Counted from the stretch's first letter, positions 38,041-47,050 are shown. The stretch is DNA of 64,000 bases from Terriglobia bacterium (GCA_003175985.1 PSRJ01000372.1:1-64000); one strand, 5' to 3'. The notes: generated by a model not told the origin, from the sequence alone. Made by a program: numbers and translations.

Positions 38041-39597
38041 TCAGTTACAACCGGGGAAGGTTATGGGAACGATCCACGTGCTCCAGTTAAAGCTGCCGTT
38101 GGCCTTGATGTATTCGGTGGTGTACCAAAAAGTTTTGTCGTCTGACGGGTCCACCGCCATGCTGCTGTAGTCGCCCCAACGGTTCAGTCCACCGGTCTGC
38201 GAGCCGGTACCGGCGACCACACTCACTTCCGTCTGCAATTGACCCAGCGGATCGGTGGGCGCGCGGCCATTCACCCGAATCGCCGGATTGATGGAACTGC
38301 TCGAAGCGCTATAACCGACCATGATGTCGCCGCACTTATCCATCGCGATGCTGCCCATCCAGCGGGACGTTGTGTCGGGCGAATAGGTTCCTTGCTGGAA
38401 GAGCGAAGGCATTCCTCCACTGACGCGCAGTTCATACCAGCGAATGCCGGACGGCGCGCTCGTCGTAATGGAATGATTGACCACGAGGGATTCCGTTCCT
38501 GCCCGATTGCGGTAGGCCAGCCGGTACATCAGCCGGTCCGCGAGAGAATCCAGTTGTTGCGAAGTTCCGGCCTGCGGAATGCAGGTGCCGCCGCCACAAG
38601 CCGGGCTGAATGAGGCCACCGGAATATTCGCCAAAAGGGTGAACGACGAATTGGCGGGATTGGCGAAGTCCGCGTGGAAACCGTACACGTTCAGCGAATT
38701 GGTAGCGAAAGTCGCGAAGTAGTTCCGCGATCCGGCCGGCGGAGGCGTAGAGCCATCCAGATCGGAAGGCAGTAGCGAACCAACGCTGGTTGTCTGTTGG
38801 AAGCACTGCATGGTCGCTGCACCGCCGGCGAGTGCAGTGGCGCGATCAATCACGCAGGCGTCGGGCCCCTTGAACCTTCTGGCCCTCGCAAAGATATTGA
38901 AAGACATGTAATAGCCATCCGGCCATACGCCCAGTTTTGGATAATCGGGGAAATTGGTATTGCCGAAACTGAATGCATACCGGTTGTAGGTGCCGGTGGG
39001 ATCGCTACTGGTTGAGACGGCGAAACATTGCAGGTACGGTTTGGTGGATACCGAAAACTGGGTGAAGATCCAGCGATCGGCCGCCTTGTCATATTGGACG
39101 ATCGGATCGCCATCGTTATTTGTTTGGCATCCGCCTCCGAACCCCGCCCAGGGTGCATTTCCGGGTGTCGGACCTTGGATCAGCGTTCCCGCCTTGTTGA
39201 AAATGGCAAACGACGCGTTCACCCATTGAATCACGTGATTCGGTCCCACCGTGGCATTCGTGTCCGGCGGCGCAAATTGCACGGTGAAGCCCGGGAATCC
39301 AACGCCCAAGCCCTGGAAGCCTGGCGAAGTTACGATGCTGGTGTAAGGTAACGACCCATGCTGCAGTGCCGTGTCCGGCCCTGGCGCCGATGCCGGAAGG
39401 TCAATTGGTCCAAAGAAAGTTTGCTGCTGACCCGGTGCGGCGGGACTGACGATTTTCGCCAGGTCGCGAAGCGGCGGTGAAACATCATGCTGCACGGGTG
39501 TGAACACTTCGAAGTCTTGCGCTGCCGCCGGCAACGCCGCAATCAGCGCGAATCCTAAAGCGGAAACCCATTCTCGGCCCGTCTTCTTGAGTTGCAT
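38041..39597 (-). CDS. large secreted hypothetical protein
   Basis: Signal peptide MQLKKTGREWVSALGFALIAALPAAAQ; VQFAPPDTNATVGPNHVIQWVNASFAIFNKAG. Confidence 0.7.
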   Translation of the reverse strand: MQLKKTGREWVSALGFALIAALPAAAQDFEVFTPVQHDVSPPLRDLAKIVSPAAPGQQQTFFGPIDLPASAPGPDTALQHGSLPYTSIVTSPGFQGLGVGFPGFTVQFAPPDTNATVGPNHVIQWVNASFAIFNKAGTLIQGPTPGNAPWAGFGGGCQTNNDGDPIVQYDKAADRWIFTQFSVSTKPYLQCFAVSTSSDPTGTYNRYAFSFGNTNFPDYPKLGVWPDGYYMSFNIFARARRFKGPDACVIDRATALAGGAATMQCFQQTTSVGSLLPSDLDGSTPPPAGSRNYFATFATNSLNVYGFHADFANPANSSFTLLANIPVASFSPACGGGTCIPQAGTSQQLDSLADRLMYRLAYRNRAGTESLVVNHSITTSAPSGIRWYELRVSGGMPSLFQQGTYSPDTTSRWMGSIAMDKCGDIMVGYSASSSSINPAIRVNGRAPTDPLGQLQTEVSVVAGTGSQTGGLNRWGDYSSMAVDPSDDKTFWYTTEYIKANGSFNWSTWIVPITFPGCN

Positions 39598-39684
39598 GTT
39601 AAGTCCTCCAGCGTGTTTCTGGGACCCACATTACTGGCTCCTCCGTCGAAAGGGAGTGTTCGGATAGGTCGCACGCACCGGCTG

Positions 39685-39713
39685 ATAATAACCTCCTGTG
39701 GAATCGCCGTCAA
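39685..39713 (-). promoter_or_regulatory. sigma70-like promoter of the 38041-39597 gene
   Basis: Reverse strand TTGACG-N17-TATTAT, within about 65 bp shared with 40990-41019. Confidence 0.65.
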
Positions 39714-39751
39714 TCCCGATCGATGAATTTCGTCCGCGTTTGCCTTTGTAC

Positions 39752-39785
39752 AAAACAAAAGCGCGCCGTTTTTGGGCGGCGCGCT
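39752..39785 (-). terminator. intrinsic terminator downstream of the 39814-40929 gene
   Basis: Reverse strand AGCGCGCCG-CCCAAAAA-CGGCGCGCT followed by TTTGTTTTG. Confidence 0.75.
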
Positions 39786-39813
39786 CGAAACAACTGTAAC
39801 TGAGGGGCTGAGT

Positions 39814-40929
39814 TTACGCTCCGTTTTGACAGACCGTGAGCGTCTGACCCTGGAATGTGAAGATCCCGTTCGCTGATGTCGAGGCCGGTGCCCCGAAGTA
39901 TGGCAGCGTCACCAGATCCTGCAGGTTGAATGTGAAACCGTGGTCCACGTAAGGGAAGCCTCCGAAATTGGTGTTGCGCTCCAGAGGATCGCCATTTTCG
40001 AGAATCCCGCACGGCGTCTGGTTGCCGTTGGGCTGATTGATGAGCGGATCGTCGGCCCACTCGCCAACTTCGTGCGACAACGCGGAGACGTCTTGCGAGA
40101 ACAAACCGGGCTGATCGATGTAGGTGAAATGCATATAGCTATTCCCGCCGGTCGCACTGTGATATCCGCCGATACAGCATTGACGGGCTTGCGTCAGGTA
40201 GGTCTTGTAAGTAACGAAGATCGGGAGCTGGTTGGGCTGAATGCCCAGGTTGGTGATCAGCGTATGGAGCTGGCCGTCAAGCCAATTGATATCCACCAGG
40301 GCCACGGTTTCCCCAAAGGGCGCCCCGGTCTTGCCCTTGGTTGTGGGAACGTTTAGCGTAACGGTGGACAGAACCGACTGATTCAGCAGGAGGTGGTAAT
40401 TCGGTTCGTTCTGCACGGTGCCCCAGAAATTTGCTCTCTGGTAGGCATCGATATACTGCGTTGCGCCGACACTCACGCCTTGACCGCCGAAACCGGCGCC
40501 GGCGACGAAGTTCTGGCTCGAGTCGAACATGGGCGACTGGACCGTGTTCTGAATTGCCGTCAACCCGCCGGTGTTTGCCGGAACCGTGTTCGGATCAAAC
40601 GTACCGCCCCGCTTAAGCACGAGTTTCAAGGGAATGATGAATGTGTCGATGCTCGTTGTAACGTTGGTGTTAAATGGGCTCGTGCCAACCATGCTGTAGT
40701 TGAAAGTACTTCCATTAAAAGTGAACGACCCGTTCCATTCCGGCAGGGCGTTGCTAACTCCCCTTCCGGCCGGGTTGCTGTTCAGGATGCGGGCGAACAG
40801 GGGAATGGCTGGGGGATCCGGCAGGCTGTCGTTTTCATATTGAGCGACTGCGAGCCCGGTCATGCAATTGAATGCCGTGGCGAACACTGCCAGAGCAGTC
40901 AGTTTCCTGGGATCTAACATCTTCTTCAT
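39814..40929 (-). CDS. secreted hypothetical protein with HEVGEW (metallopeptidase-like) motif
   Basis: MKKMLDPRKLTALAVFATAFNCMTGLAVA signal; SALSHEVGEWADDPLINQ. Confidence 0.65.
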   Translation of the reverse strand: MKKMLDPRKLTALAVFATAFNCMTGLAVAQYENDSLPDPPAIPLFARILNSNPAGRGVSNALPEWNGSFTFNGSTFNYSMVGTSPFNTNVTTSIDTFIIPLKLVLKRGGTFDPNTVPANTGGLTAIQNTVQSPMFDSSQNFVAGAGFGGQGVSVGATQYIDAYQRANFWGTVQNEPNYHLLLNQSVLSTVTLNVPTTKGKTGAPFGETVALVDINWLDGQLHTLITNLGIQPNQLPIFVTYKTYLTQARQCCIGGYHSATGGNSYMHFTYIDQPGLFSQDVSALSHEVGEWADDPLINQPNGNQTPCGILENGDPLERNTNFGGFPYVDHGFTFNLQDLVTLPYFGAPASTSANGIFTFQGQTLTVCQNGA

Positions 40930-40989
40930 ATTTGGATGGTCATCCTCTGAGTGGAGTGTGCGACTGGTCGCAACTGCGCGCACCCGCCG

Positions 40990-41019
40990 ATGATAGCTTC
41001 CAGGGGAAAACTCCGTCAA
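40990..41019 (-). promoter_or_regulatory. sigma70-like promoter of the 39814-40929 gene
   Basis: Reverse strand TTGACG-N18-TATCAT, similar over its length to 39685-39713. Confidence 0.65.
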
Positions 41020-41497
41020 TCCAAATCACTGGATCTCGCCTCGAAAAAGTACCAGCCTACGGCGTACTCCGCTGTGATTTTACGGATGTAACAGCAGTCT
41101 GCTTCGGAGCTCTACGAAACAATATCCTAAAATCCTCGAAGGAAAGGTCTCATGCTGCAGGTCGGAATGCTGTCCCTATGGAACGCGTATGGACCGGTAC
41201 GGCCAATACATAAAGGCTCAGCAAGGTCCAGGAGGTAAGTGGACCGCTGGTTACCCCGAAGAGCACGCGGCCGCCGCGGCGCCCCACCGGCGAACCCAAC
41301 ATCGGAGGCGAATGGGCGCCGGATTCCTGAATACCCCGGTACGCATTAGCGACAAGCTGCATGTGCGATGGGCCACCGGAGACGGCCAACTCACCATGAG
41401 GCCCCTCCCCTGCGATATCGCCAAAGAGGCCGTTCGTAAGGGCCTGAGATCTCGCGGAAGGCACAGAAGAAATAGGCCAAGTGCTATCCAAGCGTTA

Positions 41498-41523
41498 GGT
41501 AGTGTCGCAAGGTTGCGTTGCAT
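41498..41523 (+). repeat. left terminal inverted repeat of the IS1-like element
   Basis: GGTAGTGTCGCAAGGTTGCGTTGCAT; matches reverse complement of 44452-44477. Confidence 0.9.
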
Positions 41524-41788
41524 TTAAGGCAGCCTTCCTCTTCGAGCGAGGGAACGGCTCGGCCTTATAGCGCTGGCGTTGAGCCATTTGGAAACGCCTC
41601 CCCCCTTAGCTTCGATTCCTGGCAAAATTTGATAGCTTTTTGGAGCTTCTTCACTCGTTCCTGCGCCTTCCTAAGCTCAAACGTGGCTTCTGCCTCGATC
41701 TGGTCCCAGGTCCCATACTTATCAATTCTGTCTAATACGCATGGCCGGTATCATTGACTTTATTTTAGGCATTATGTATAATCCTTAA

Positions 41789-42265
41789 ATGGCTGAGGGA
41801 AAAGGAACTTACGTTTATCACAATCCTCATTGGGAGTCCTACAAAAGGGCTGAGGCTGAGGATTTCGGCCTCAGCGCTGAACGGGACCGTCTTCTTATGA
41901 GGCTGGCCTGGATAGACAAGCGGATCGCTCAGCTTCGAGAATGCCAGTCGGCGATCGAAACCCTTCTTCAGGAGGATCCTGGCGAAGTGCTCGCTGGAGC
42001 AGGGCTTACTGAGCTTTGTCGGGAAGCGCTTCGCCGAATGCCTGGAGAGGAGCATACCGCAAGCGACGTACGCCAATCTTTGGAACGGATGGGCATAGAC
42101 ATCAGCGGCTATAGTAATCCGTACGCAGTTTTGCACAAGACCCTGGAACGCATCTGTGAGGTTTCTAGGCATAACATCTTCGGGACTGTTTACACACTCA
42201 GGGATGAAGAAGCAATTACGCAGAAGGATGAGCCAGGAGAGCGAGAGGCTCCCCCGGCTGCTTAA
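41789..42265 (+). CDS. cargo ORF: predicted winged-helix protein
   Basis: GLTELCREALRRMPGEEHTASDVRQSLERMGIDISGYSNPYAVLHKTLERICEVSRHNIFGTVYTLRD has a helix-helix-recognition-wing layout. Confidence 0.7.
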   Translation: MAEGKGTYVYHNPHWESYKRAEAEDFGLSAERDRLLMRLAWIDKRIAQLRECQSAIETLLQEDPGEVLAGAGLTELCREALRRMPGEEHTASDVRQSLERMGIDISGYSNPYAVLHKTLERICEVSRHNIFGTVYTLRDEEAITQKDEPGEREAPPAA

Positions 42266-42274
42266 CAATAATTC

Positions 42275-42306
42275 GCCCTGCTGACGGCTGGAACCGTCAG
42301 CAGGGC
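42275..42306 (+). terminator. strong 13-bp hairpin after the winged-helix ORF (no clear T-tract)
   Basis: GCCCTGCTGACGG-CTGGAA-CCGTCAGCAGGGC, perfect stem. Confidence 0.6.
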
Positions 42307-42391
42307 TCAACCTCAGGCTTGCGCGAGAGGCAGGGTTTGCAGACCCACTGTCATTCTGGCGCTTCTGCCTGGAGAAAGCAAGAAGGCCGGA

Positions 42392-43354
42392 ATGACGTGC
42401 ACCAAGTGCCGTTCTACGGAAACCCGCAGCTACGGCAAGCACCGCAATGGATTGCGCCGCTTTCGTTGTCTGAAGTGCGGTAAGACCTTTACCGAACCAC
42501 ATACTCGACCGCTCGGACCCATGCAGATCGAATTCGAGCGAGCCGTTCTCCCACTTGAAATTCTGCTGGAAGGCGGGAGCATCCGCACCGCCGAAAGAAT
42601 CACTGGCGTGCCGCGCAACACGATTATGAGTTTGCTCCTGGTGGCCGGCGCCAATGCGGAGAAGCTGCTGGGCCGCGCGATCCGCAACGTCCCGGTGACT
42701 GACGTTCAATGCGATGAAATTTGGGGATTCGTTTTCAAGAAACAGGGAAGCAAGCGCGGCGACGAAGAGCGGTTCGCTTACATTGGTGATGCATGGACCT
42801 TTGTCGCCATTGAACGGTACACGAAACTGGTCCTCGCGTTCGAGCTTGGGAAGCGTACCGTCACATCGGCGATGCGCTTCACCGAGAAGTTGGCCACTGC
42901 CACCGATCCCAATCAGCGGTTTCAGTTGACCACCGATGGGCTCAATGCGTACCCGTACGCAATTGGCAACCTGCTTATGGACCGCGTGGACTATGCGCAG
43001 CTCATCAAGATTTACGCTCAAGAGACGCCTGAGAGTATCCGGCGCTATAGCCCGCCGCGCTTGGCTGAAACCAGCGCCACGCCAATCTACGGGGACCCAG
43101 ATGAGAAAAAGATCTGCACATCCCATGTCGAGAGGCAGAACCTGACCATGCGGATGTGCATGCGGCGGCTGACCCGTCTGACGAACGGGTTCAGTAAGAA
43201 GTGGGAGAACCTGAAAGCGGCCCTGGCGCTCCACTTTGCCTACTACAATTTCTGCCGCAGACACCGGACGCTGAAGACGACGCCCGCCGTTGCTGCCGGT
43301 CTGACGGATCGGCCCTGGACGCTTCGCGAATTGCTCCTGGAGGCCGCTGCGTGA
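42392..43354 (+). CDS. IS1-family transposase (zinc-ribbon plus DDE in one ORF)
   Basis: MTCTKCRSTETRSYGKHRNGLRRFRCLKCGKTFTE; CDEIWGFV; DGLNAYPYA; HVERQNLTMRMCMRRLTRLTNGFSKK. Confidence 0.9.
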   Translation: MTCTKCRSTETRSYGKHRNGLRRFRCLKCGKTFTEPHTRPLGPMQIEFERAVLPLEILLEGGSIRTAERITGVPRNTIMSLLLVAGANAEKLLGRAIRNVPVTDVQCDEIWGFVFKKQGSKRGDEERFAYIGDAWTFVAIERYTKLVLAFELGKRTVTSAMRFTEKLATATDPNQRFQLTTDGLNAYPYAIGNLLMDRVDYAQLIKIYAQETPESIRRYSPPRLAETSATPIYGDPDEKKICTSHVERQNLTMRMCMRRLTRLTNGFSKKWENLKAALALHFAYYNFCRRHRTLKTTPAVAAGLTDRPWTLRELLLEAAA

Positions 43355-43396
43355 TTCTATGGCAACCCTGTCTTGAACGGCCCCCACCAGGAACGA

Positions 43397-43429
43397 GAGC
43401 CCAGCCCGAAACGGCTGGGCTCTTTTATT
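43397..43429 (+). terminator. intrinsic terminator after the transposase
   Basis: GAGCCCAGCC-CGAAAC-GGCTGGGCTC-TTTTATT. Confidence 0.8.
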
Positions 43430-43452
43430 GGGCACGGAGCTACAATTCGCCA

Positions 43453-44346
43453 ATGCAGACCCGAATACTATTGCTGTGCTTTCTATCCGTGATCGCATGG
43501 TCACAGCCCCCACAGAGTCCAGAACGTCCACCAGTGACCGAAGAGCAGCGCGCTATAAGCGCACGCAGCAAAGAAGCCACCAAGGGCGACGCCAGAAAGG
43601 CCCAAAATCCAGCGCCGCCTGTCCAAGACCATCAACCAACCGAAGCTGGCAAAGATAGTCCCCAAGGCGAATCCAAGGACGACCTGGAGGTAAACAGGCG
43701 GCTCGCGGAGTACACGAAATGGCTGGTGATCGTGGGCATCATTCAATTTCTGGCCCTGGTTGCTCAGGCGGCCATATTCGTGAAGACCTTGAAAGATAAC
43801 CGAAGGGCAATAGAGGATACCCACCGCTCTCTGATCCTGACGCAACGTCCCCAACTGACCGTAAGAACCCTCAGCGTGACTGAGCCTAGCCCCAACGAGC
43901 GATTCATTGCGCTGAAGGCGTCGGAGGAAATATTTAAGCCGAACGCTGCGGTCAACGGCACTCTGTCGGTGGTAAACCGAGGGAATTCCAGAGCGACGAT
44001 ACAAACCACATACTGTCGCGTTATCCACTCTGGCCCACCGAACATGTTGCCTAAAGAATTCCTTGCGGAGGCCCTTGGCGGACACTCCCTGGGAATAGAT
44101 CGCAAAACATTGGAACCCGGACAACAAATCACAGGAGCGTTTAGTGGAACGGGCCCAACCCTGGAACAAGTCCAGCACGCCTCGATCCCCGGCAAGGGCC
44201 GAGTGCTTCACCACTACGTCCTCGGATGGATCGATTATGCGGACGAACTCGGCTTGGTCCGCCGGACGTCTTTTTGCCGCCTCTACAGGAGCAACATTGA
44301 CGGCTTCGTCAAGATCGAAGACCCCGATTACGAGTACGCCGACTAG
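43453..44346 (+). CDS. cargo ORF: secreted/membrane-anchored hypothetical protein
   Basis: MQTRILLLCFLSVIAWSQPPQ signal-like N-terminus; TM WLVIVGIIQFLALVAQAAIFV; beta-rich C-terminus. Confidence 0.65.
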   Translation: MQTRILLLCFLSVIAWSQPPQSPERPPVTEEQRAISARSKEATKGDARKAQNPAPPVQDHQPTEAGKDSPQGESKDDLEVNRRLAEYTKWLVIVGIIQFLALVAQAAIFVKTLKDNRRAIEDTHRSLILTQRPQLTVRTLSVTEPSPNERFIALKASEEIFKPNAAVNGTLSVVNRGNSRATIQTTYCRVIHSGPPNMLPKEFLAEALGGHSLGIDRKTLEPGQQITGAFSGTGPTLEQVQHASIPGKGRVLHHYVLGWIDYADELGLVRRTSFCRLYRSNIDGFVKIEDPDYEYAD

Positions 44347-44451
44347 CGCCAGTCTGCTATTCAGCAGCATGCTCACCAAGTCCCCTGGTTTGCGGCGCTA
44401 CAATATTGCAGGCATTGGGCTTGGGCGTGTCGCTCACCCCGCTGCATAAAT

Positions 44452-44477
44452 ATGCAACGTAACTTTGCGACACTACC
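44452..44477 (-). repeat. right terminal inverted repeat of the IS1-like element
   Basis: Reverse complement GGTAGTGTCGCAAAGTTACGTTGCAT. Confidence 0.9.
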
Positions 44478-44523
44478 AAGCGTTAGGTATAGTATAATCA
44501 TTCATAGGAACGAATAATTAGTC

Positions 44524-45528
44524 ATGCAGCCTGTTGGAATTGTCGGTTATCGGGGTTACAGCGGTGCCGAACTGGTGAAAATTTTGGAGCACCACTCGGG
44601 GGTTGATCCTATCCTACTCGACCATCGCGAAGATGGCGGCGGCGCTTCCCCCATCCGTAACCACCGCCCCTTGCGGCACCTGCCGTGTACCGCGGAGGCT
44701 GTGCGCGATGGCGGCCTGAACCTCGTGTTTCTGGCTACGCCTCCCGAGGTTTCGATGGAACTGGCTCCCGCTATGCTCGATGCCGGGGCACGCGTTGTCG
44801 ATTTGAGCGGAGCCTTCCGCCTGCGGACGCCGCAGAATTATCAGGCATGGTATAAGGAGCCGCATACACAACCCGCGCTGCTGGCCGAGGCGGCGTATGG
44901 GCTTCCCGAATTCTGCCGGGAGCGGATTCCTTCCGCGCGGCTGGTTGCAAACCCGGGCTGTTATCCGACGGCAGCGAACCTTGCAATCCGGCCACTGCTG
45001 GAGGCCGGCGTTATGGACCGTGCCGCAGGGATCGTGTGCGACGCCAAGTCGGGCGTGAGCGGCGCGGGGCGCAAGCCTAGCCTGAAGACCAGTTTTTGCG
45101 AGGTGACCGAAAACTTTTCGGCGTACTCCATCCTCACGCACCGGCACGTGCCCGAAGTGTTGCAGATCTCGGGTCTCGAAGAAGGTGAGTTCAGCTTTAC
45201 GGCGCAGCTCCTTCCCCTGGATCGCGGCATTCTCGAGACGATTTACTTCCGGGCAACGGGAGTGACCGAGACCGAAGATCTGATTCACATTTACGAGAAG
45301 CGGTATGCCAACGAGCCGTTCATCAGAATCTTCAATCCGGGACACATGCCCGATCTGCGCGGTGTGGCGCGCACAAATTTCTGCGATCTCGGCGTCGTGT
45401 TTGACGCGCGCACCCGGCGGGCGGTAGTCATAAGCGCGATCGACAACCTGGTGAAAGGCGCGGCCGGGCAGGCCGTCCAGAACATGAATCTGATGTTGGG
45501 ATATCCGGAAACCGAGGGGCTCCTGTGA
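44524..45528 (+). CDS. argC: N-acetyl-gamma-glutamyl-phosphate reductase
   Basis: VGIVGYRGYSGAELVKILEHH; LVANPGCYPTAANLAIRPL; SGVSGAGRK. Confidence 0.95.
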   Translation: MQPVGIVGYRGYSGAELVKILEHHSGVDPILLDHREDGGGASPIRNHRPLRHLPCTAEAVRDGGLNLVFLATPPEVSMELAPAMLDAGARVVDLSGAFRLRTPQNYQAWYKEPHTQPALLAEAAYGLPEFCRERIPSARLVANPGCYPTAANLAIRPLLEAGVMDRAAGIVCDAKSGVSGAGRKPSLKTSFCEVTENFSAYSILTHRHVPEVLQISGLEEGEFSFTAQLLPLDRGILETIYFRATGVTETEDLIHIYEKRYANEPFIRIFNPGHMPDLRGVARTNFCDLGVVFDARTRRAVVISAIDNLVKGAAGQAVQNMNLMLGYPETEGLL

Positions 45529-46313
45529 AGGTTCTGGTCAAGCTGGGCGGAACTCTGCTCGATTCCCGGGAATCGCAGGATGCGCTGGCCGGTCAAATCG
45601 CGGCTGCGCGCACCGCGGGCGTAGACGTCGTCGTCGTGCACGGCGGCGGCAAGCAGATGACGCGGTATCTGGCGGAACGCGGCGTGGAGAGCCGTTTTGT
45701 CGATGGGTTGCGCGTTACTACTCAGGAGACGCTTGACGCGGTGCTGAAAGTTTTTGCCGGAAGCGTCAATCACGAATTGGTCGCGAGTTTAAATCGCGCG
45801 GGTGCACTGGCAGTGGGCCTTTCCGGAATCGACGCGCTTCTCACCGAGGCCGAGCAGATGAACCCGGCGCTGGGCGCCGTGGGGAGGGTGACGAAATCGA
45901 ACGCTGCGCTGCTTGACCTGCTCACTGCCCATGGGTATGTGCCGGTGGTTGCCTGTGTCGCAGGCGATCGCCAGGGTCGGGTTTACAACGTGAATGCGGA
46001 TCAGATGGCGGTGGCGTGCGCGGCCGCATTCGGGGCGCGCCAGTTGATCTTCCTCACGGATGTGGAAGGCGTGCTCGACGGGTCGCGCCATGTGCGGCCC
46101 ACTCTCAGCGTGGCAGAAAGCGAGCACCTGATTGCGGAAGGAATCGCTACCGGCGGCATGCAGGCGAAGCTCAACGCGGCCGTTGCCGCGCTGCGCGCCG
46201 GCGTCGAACAGGTGCGCATTGCCCCAGGCGCGGCGGCCGGAATTTTGACGCGCCTGCTGGACGGCGAGGCGCTAGGTACCAGCCTGGTGCTCACGGAAGG
46301 AAGGGCGGCATGA
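45525..46313 (+). CDS. argB: acetylglutamate kinase
   Basis: MKVLVKLGGTLLDS; VVVVHGGGKQMTRYL; YNVNADQMAVACAAAFGARQLIFLTDVEGVLD; GTG overlaps the argC stop. Confidence 0.95.
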   Translation: MKVLVKLGGTLLDSRESQDALAGQIAAARTAGVDVVVVHGGGKQMTRYLAERGVESRFVDGLRVTTQETLDAVLKVFAGSVNHELVASLNRAGALAVGLSGIDALLTEAEQMNPALGAVGRVTKSNAALLDLLTAHGYVPVVACVAGDRQGRVYNVNADQMAVACAAAFGARQLIFLTDVEGVLDGSRHVRPTLSVAESEHLIAEGIATGGMQAKLNAAVAALRAGVEQVRIAPGAAAGILTRLLDGEALGTSLVLTEGRAA

Positions 46314-46906
46314 TCTCCGCGCTCCGCGCCGACGCTTTTCTCGAACGCGCCTCTACAGCGCTCGAGCTGCACACGCGCAAGGCAACCATGCGGGACATTC
46401 CGCCCATTCTGGCGCTGATTAATGGCTACGCCACAAAAGGCATTATGCTGCCGCGCACGGAATTCGAAATGTCCGAGGCGATCCGCGACTTCACCGTGAT
46501 CGAGAGCCGGGGTGAGTTCCTGGGTTGTGGGGCGCTGCATTTTTACAGTCCCACGATGGGCGAGATCCGCTCGCTTGCGGTAGCAGAGGCTGCCAAAAGC
46601 CACGGGGCCGGCCGGCGGTTGGTAGAGGCTCTGGTGGCCGAGGCCGAGATTTACGAGCTCGATGCGGTTTTCGCCTTCACCTATGTTGTTGATTTCTTCA
46701 ACAAGGTCGGCTTCCACGTAGTGGAGCGGGGCGTGCTCCCGCTGAAAGCCTGGAAGGATTGCTTACGCTGCCCTAAGTTCCACGATTGCGATGAGGTCGC
46801 GATGCTGCGCGTCTTGCAGTCCGCGCATTGGGAACAAGCCCAACCGCAGCTTTGGGTTAGCGATACAGAGCGTTACATCCAGTTGCCTACACCACACCGT
46901 TCCTAA
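46310..46906 (+). CDS. argA: GNAT acetyltransferase, probable short-form N-acetylglutamate synthase
   Basis: RKATMRDIPPILALINGYATKGIMLPRTEFEMSEAIRDF; WKDCLRCPKFHDCDEVAM; ATGA overlap with argB. Confidence 0.8.
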   Translation: MISALRADAFLERASTALELHTRKATMRDIPPILALINGYATKGIMLPRTEFEMSEAIRDFTVIESRGEFLGCGALHFYSPTMGEIRSLAVAEAAKSHGAGRRLVEALVAEAEIYELDAVFAFTYVVDFFNKVGFHVVERGVLPLKAWKDCLRCPKFHDCDEVAMLRVLQSAHWEQAQPQLWVSDTERYIQLPTPHRS

Positions 46907-47050
46907 GCGATCCCCGCAAAAGGGGGAAGCTCTCCGCTCCCGCAAAAGACCGCAGATATTTTCGTCAAATCAGCGACTTAGCGGATGTAGAATCTGATCA
47001 GGATATTAAAATCCTAAATAGAATTCGATCCGACTTCTTGTGAGGCAAGC

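Larger units (their letters stand above)
41498..44477 (+). mobile_element. IS1-family-like transposon (about 2,980 bp) with two cargo ORFs
   Basis: 26-bp terminal inverted repeats (24/26 match), exact 8-bp flanking duplication AAGCGTTA (41490-41497 and 44478-44485), internal IS1-like transposase. Confidence 0.88.

Noticed and set aside
42275-42306. The strong hairpin inside the mobile element as an attC-like recombination site
   Set aside because: It is a perfect short palindrome with no integron core motifs or integrase nearby; a terminator-like role is simpler.
41765-43531. 588-aa minus-strand ORF across the IS1-like element
   Set aside because: Antisense to the transposase and winged-helix genes, which have clear family signatures. 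The translated product is low in recognisable motifs, so this is a chance open frame.
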